Part shown: one piece after another, positions 60,692 through 64,000 of the stretch
Layout of the letters: every line of letters starts with the position of its first letter
How positions within the stretch are numbered: position 1 is the stretch's first letter
NCBI GenBank assembly: GCA_963810915.1
Contig: CAWEPH010000002.1
Coordinates: 186,001-250,000 of the forward strand
Reading direction: 5' to 3'
Origin: JAOUEA01 sp963810915
GTDB taxonomy: Bacteria > Actinomycetota > UBA4738 > HRBIN12
DNA length: 64,000 nucleotides
The notes under the pieces: model-generated
Databases searched by the model: none
Told to the model about the DNA's origin: nothing
What the model saw: the letters and a program-made list of their open reading frames with translations, nothing else
Program-made: the position numbers and the translations under genes

Positions 60692-62827
60692 TCAGACCTC
60701 CGAACGGTCGGCGGGGATAACCAGCGCGTCGACGGCGACGCATCCCGCGGTTCCCACGATCACGGGATTCACGTCGAGGGCATCGATCAGATCGCCGAGG
60801 TCGAGGGCGAGGACGGAGAGCCGCGCGACGGCCGCGGCGAGGGCGTCGACATCGGCGGGTGGGGCGCCGCGGAGGCCGTCCAGCAGCGGCCGGGCCGCAA
60901 GACCGTCGATCAGACGGGTGGCGGCGGGCCCATCGAGCGGCGGGAGCCCGAGCCGTCGGTCCTTCATCAGCTCGACGAGGATCCCGCCCGCCGCCACGAG
61001 GACGAGCGGCCCGAACTGAGGGTCCCGCACGATGCCGAGCGCCATCTCGACCCCGCCGGGGGCCATCGGCGCCACGATCGCGTCCGGACCGAGCCGGGCG
61101 GCCAGCCCTTCGTACGCAGCGCGCAGGGCATCGGCGTCGGCCAACCCGAGGACGACACCCCCCACGTCCGACTTGTGCTGGATCCCGGGCGCCGCGGTCT
61201 TGAGGGCAACGGGGAACCTCAAGGCGACCCCCGCTTCGGCGGCCTCCTCAGCCGTGCGCACCTCGCGGGCGTCGGTGACCGGCACCCCGTAGTCGGCGAG
61301 GAGCCGGAGCGCTTCGGCCTCGCGCATCTCCTCCCCCGCGGTGAGGCGGGCGCGCCAGCGGTCGCGGATATCGGGAGCGACCGGGACGGGCGGCTCGGCG
61401 GCCGCGCGCGCGCCGTGATCGCGGTGCGCGATGAGGAGCCGGAGCGCGATGAGCCCCGAGGTGGTGCCCTCGAGCACAGGGATCCCGTCGTCGCGGAGCA
61501 TCGCCGCCTCCTCGAGCGCCACCGCGCTCGCGAGGTTCGAGAGCATGCAGAACGGCTTCGTCGTCGCTGCGAAGACATCCCTCGCCACCTGGAGGTAGCC
61601 CTCGTCGTACGGCTCGCCCTGTCGCGTGAGGTCCACCACGAATGCCATCGCGGCGGTGTCGGGATCCTCGTGGAGCCCCGCCAGCGCGTCGCGGAAGATC
61701 CGGTCGGCGTCGATGCCGGTCCCCCACGCGTCGAGCGGGTTCTCGGCGACGAGACCGGGATCGAGGCTCTCCTGGATCCGGGCGCGGGTTGCGTCCGAGA
61801 TCGCGGCGAACGGGACACCGAGGTCGTGCGCCATGTCGACGAAGAGCGCTCGCTCGCCGCCCGAGTCGTGGACGCTCGCGATCCCTCGCCCGCCCTTGAC
61901 CCTGCGCGGTGCGCTGAACAACTCCATCGCGTCGGCCATCTCGTCGAGCGTGCGGACCTCGAGGACGCCATGGGCGTCGAAGAGCGCCTCGTACGCGCCG
62001 TGCTCCCCGGCGAGCGCACCCGAGTGCGCGGTGACCATCGCCTTGGAGCCTTCGGTGCGTCCCACCTTCAGGGCCAGCACCGGGATCCCGCGGTCGGCCG
62101 CGCGCGCGAGCTGCTCCCTGAACCCCGACGGGTCGCGCACGGTCTCCAGCAGCAGCGCCAGGACGAGCGTCTGCTCCTGCGCCAGCGCATATGCCATGTA
62201 GTCGGCCATCGTGGTGACGATCTCCTGGCCGCTCGAGACCACCAGGTTGAACCCGATGCCCCGGTCGTTGTACGCGATCGCCGCGAACGCCGAGCCGCTG
62301 TGAGAGATGAACGTCACGGGCCCGTGCCGCACGTCGTCGGGTGTCGCGAATCCCGTGGCGCGCAGGTGATGCGTCTCGTGCAGGAAGCCCATCCCGTTGC
62401 CGCCGCACAGGGGGATCCGAGCCTCCCGGGCGATGCGCGCGAGGCGTTCGGTGAGCGGCGGCGCGCCCGGCCGGGGCTCGTCCTCGTGCAGGGAGGAGAA
62501 CGTGACCGCGGAACGCGCACCGGCGGCGACGGCGTCGGCGAGCGCCTGTTCGACGCGGGCGTTGGCCACGCCCAGGATCGCGAGATCGGGCGCCTCGGGC
62601 AGCTCCGCCACCGACGGGTAGCATCGGAGTCCCAGGATCTCCTCGTATCCGGGGTTCACGGGGTAGATCGCCCCTTCGTAACCACCGCGTTTCAGCTCCA
62701 GGAGCATCTGGCGACCGAGCGAGGCCTCCTTGACGCTGGCGCCTACGACGGCGACGGACCCGGCCTCGAGCATGGGCTCGAGGCCGGGCCGATCCGTGCC
62801 GGGCTCGTCGGTGGACGGGTGCGTCAC
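60692..62827 (-). CDS. NDP-forming acyl-CoA synthetase (fused alpha-beta)
   Basis: 711 residues. The CoA-binding domain (SVAVVGASVKEASLGRQMLLELKRGGYEG...YPVNP) is followed by the succinyl-CoA-ligase-like domains with SHSGSAFAAIAYNDRGIG and TAHSGALAGEHGAYEAL, which carries the expected phospho-His (AHSG). The C-terminal ATP-grasp (ALRLLADYGVPV...FPVALKTAAPGIQHKSDVGGVVLG, GGVEMALGIVRDPQFGPLVLVAAGG, ALDVNPVIV) is complete. It interconverts an acyl-CoA with the acid plus ATP or GTP. Only 3 nt separate it from the upstream FAD gene, so they are one operon. Confidence 0.9.
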   Translation of the reverse strand: MTHPSTDEPGTDRPGLEPMLEAGSVAVVGASVKEASLGRQMLLELKRGGYEGAIYPVNPGYEEILGLRCYPSVAELPEAPDLAILGVANARVEQALADAVAAGARSAVTFSSLHEDEPRPGAPPLTERLARIAREARIPLCGGNGMGFLHETHHLRATGFATPDDVRHGPVTFISHSGSAFAAIAYNDRGIGFNLVVSSGQEIVTTMADYMAYALAQEQTLVLALLLETVRDPSGFREQLARAADRGIPVLALKVGRTEGSKAMVTAHSGALAGEHGAYEALFDAHGVLEVRTLDEMADAMELFSAPRRVKGGRGIASVHDSGGERALFVDMAHDLGVPFAAISDATRARIQESLDPGLVAENPLDAWGTGIDADRIFRDALAGLHEDPDTAAMAFVVDLTRQGEPYDEGYLQVARDVFAATTKPFCMLSNLASAVALEEAAMLRDDGIPVLEGTTSGLIALRLLIAHRDHGARAAAEPPVPVAPDIRDRWRARLTAGEEMREAEALRLLADYGVPVTDAREVRTAEEAAEAGVALRFPVALKTAAPGIQHKSDVGGVVLGLADADALRAAYEGLAARLGPDAIVAPMAPGGVEMALGIVRDPQFGPLVLVAAGGILVELMKDRRLGLPPLDGPAATRLIDGLAARPLLDGLRGAPPADVDALAAAVARLSVLALDLGDLIDALDVNPVIVGTAGCVAVDALVIPADRSEV

Positions 62828-62830
62828 GGG

Positions 62831-64000
62831 CTACTTCTTGGCGATGGCCTTGTCCTTGCGGGCGGCCTTGAACGCCTGCCAGCCGGGGATGCCGTTCACG
62901 CCGCCGCCGCCGTGCGTGGCGCACGAGCCGTGGTACAGGCCGCGGATCGGCGTGCGGAAGTCCGCGTAGCCGGGGGCGGGACGCATGTGGAACAGCTGAT
63001 CCACGCTCAGCTCCCCGTGGAAGATGTTCCCGCCGATGAGGCCGAGGTCCTGCTCCATGTCGTAAGGCCCGATCACCTGGTAATCGATGATCGCGTCGCG
63101 GAAGTTCGGCGCGAGCTCGTTGTACCCGTCGAAGATGCGCTGCGCGTAGGCATCCAGCTCGTCGCGGTGCGGGTCCTCGTTCCAGTCGTCGGGCACCCAC
63201 TGCGTGAACATCGAGAAGACGTGAACGCCTTCTGGCGCGAGCTTCTTGTCGAGCGTGGTGGGGATCGTCCCGTCGACGAAGGGAGCGGTCGCGGGCTTGC
63301 GCTCGATGTGCGCATCCTGGAACGCGCGCTCGGCGTACTGCGGGCTGAAGCAGAGCTCCACCGATCCGGTGTGATGCGGCTGCTGCTCCTTGCCGGGCGC
63401 CGCGACGAAGTCGGGCAGCTCCGACATCGCGACGTTCACCTTCACGGTGCCCGACCGCGTCTTCCAGCGCTCGATGTCCCAGACGAAGTCCGCCGGGAGC
63501 TCGTGCCGATCGAGCAGGTCGAGGAACGCGATCTTCGGGTGGATCGTGGTGACCACGACCGGCGCCCGCAGCTCCTCACCGTTCTCGAGGGCGACCCCCA
63601 CGGCCCGGCCGCCGCGCACGAGGATCTTCTTCACGCGCGCGTCCGTGCGGACCTCGCAGCCGAAGGACTCCGCCGAGCGGCGGATCGAGTCGCTCACCGC
63701 ACCCATGCCCCCTTGCTGGAACCCCCAGGAGCCGAGGTGCCCGTCACCGACGTCGCCGATCGAGTGGTGCAGCATCACGTAGGCGGTGCCGGGTTCGTCC
63801 GGACCCGCCCACGTGCCGATGACGCCGTTCACCGTGAGCATCGCCTTGATGGCGTCGGACTCGAACCAGTCGTTCAGCAGATCCGTGACGCTCATGGTGA
63901 ACAGGCGCGTCACGTCGGCGACGCCTCGCTCGCCGAGCTTGCGCATGCTCCACGCGGTCTGAGCCTGCGGCAGCAGGTCGCCGAGCTTGGTGGAGCCCAC
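62831..64000 (-). CDS. Phytoene-desaturase-like FAD oxidoreductase, 5'-truncated
   Basis: C-terminal ~389 residues; the N-terminal FAD fold lies beyond the window edge. GMGAVSDSIRRSAESFGCEVRTDARVKKILVRGGRAVGVALENGEEL is the CrtI/PYROXD2-type second FAD segment; TGSVELCFSPQYAERAFQDAHIERKP, PEGVHVFSMFTQWVPDDW and GLYHGSCATHGGGGVNGIPGWQAFKAA (flavin-binding end) match the bacterial PYROXD2-like group. Substrate unknown. It runs into the acyl-CoA synthetase gene with a 3-nt gap. Confidence 0.82.
   Translation of the reverse strand: MGSTKLGDLLPQAQTAWSMRKLGERGVADVTRLFTMSVTDLLNDWFESDAIKAMLTVNGVIGTWAGPDEPGTAYVMLHHSIGDVGDGHLGSWGFQQGGMGAVSDSIRRSAESFGCEVRTDARVKKILVRGGRAVGVALENGEELRAPVVVTTIHPKIAFLDLLDRHELPADFVWDIERWKTRSGTVKVNVAMSELPDFVAAPGKEQQPHHTGSVELCFSPQYAERAFQDAHIERKPATAPFVDGTIPTTLDKKLAPEGVHVFSMFTQWVPDDWNEDPHRDELDAYAQRIFDGYNELAPNFRDAIIDYQVIGPYDMEQDLGLIGGNIFHGELSVDQLFHMRPAPGYADFRTPIRGLYHGSCATHGGGGVNGIPGWQAFKAARKDKAIAKK

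Noticed and set aside
1..64000. tRNA, rRNA, insertion sequences, integrases or phage genes
   Set aside because: I looked for cloverleaf-like arms, transposase DDE patterns and terminal inverted repeats and saw none, although short or divergent copies could be missed without a search.

Overview
The window is very GC-rich, densely coding DNA with no insertion sequences, prophage, CRISPR array, rRNA or tRNA that I can see. Several features fit an Actinomycetota chromosome, probably from an uncultured lineage assembled from environmental DNA: the ~1,600-residue NAD-dependent glutamate dehydrogenase, a branched-chain amino acid operon with a leader-peptide attenuator, an ECF42-type sigma factor with a DGPF protein, an ArsR with an N-terminal Cys-Cys pair, many 4-nt ATGA/GTGA gene overlaps, and many start codons lying only 6-10 nt after a TANNNT -10 box. 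Family names are judged from sequence recognition alone; no database search was run.

Layout. 1-4.8 kb: trehalose metabolism (beta-PGM/GH65 phosphorylase fusion, otsB, otsA). 4.8-8.9 kb: MFS transporter, metallo-beta-lactamase-fold hydrolase, NylB-like serine hydrolase, secreted CAP protein. 8.9-16.7 kb: NAD-GDH, a secreted lysozyme-fold protein and a bifunctional homocysteine methyltransferase/MTHFR. 16.7-18.6 kb: two related exported four-cysteine proteins and OsmC. 18.7-24.8 kb: a receiver-like protein with one membrane span and a His/Gly/Asp repeat tail, a DDAH-type amidinohydrolase, a Usp-Usp-Rieske fusion flanked by two paralogous small membrane proteins, and serC. 24.8-31.3 kb: VOC protein, divergent class III aminotransferase and alpha-oxoamine synthase, and a large GGDEF/EAL protein. 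31.4-41.2 kb: dacB, then a leftward operon (attenuator, 105-aa unknown, ilvB, ilvN, ilvC, leuA, leuB, cimA, GNAT). 41.3-46.5 kb: DUF7144-like protein, ECF42 sigma/DGPF pair, DinB, an HTH/Clp_N pair, an AlkZ-like protein and a DUF1214-like protein. 46.5-64 kb: AOC-barrel secreted protein, thrC-ilvD, FAD oxidoreductase, ABC exporter, arsR-arsM, DMT transporter, amidohydrolase, acyl-CoA dehydrogenase, small proteins, a lipoprotein divergent from a TAT phosphoesterase, an NDP-forming acyl-CoA synthetase and a truncated FAD desaturase-like protein.

Genes that act together. ilvBNC, leuAB, cimA and ilvD supply valine, leucine and isoleucine; cimA suggests isoleucine can be made from pyruvate, while thrC follows ilvD by translational coupling. 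OtsA/OtsB make trehalose and the GH65-PGM fusion may phosphorolyse it or a related disaccharide. ArsR/ArsM form a methylation-only arsenic module.

A major caveat is sequence quality. Between about 2.6 and 30.9 kb most genes carry one to about ten apparent single-base frameshifts, yet downstream of 31.4 kb all ~35 genes are intact. Because conserved domains resume immediately in another frame, I read these as sequencing or assembly indels rather than pseudogenes and annotate the genes across them. Coordinates in that region mark gene extent, not one continuous reading frame.
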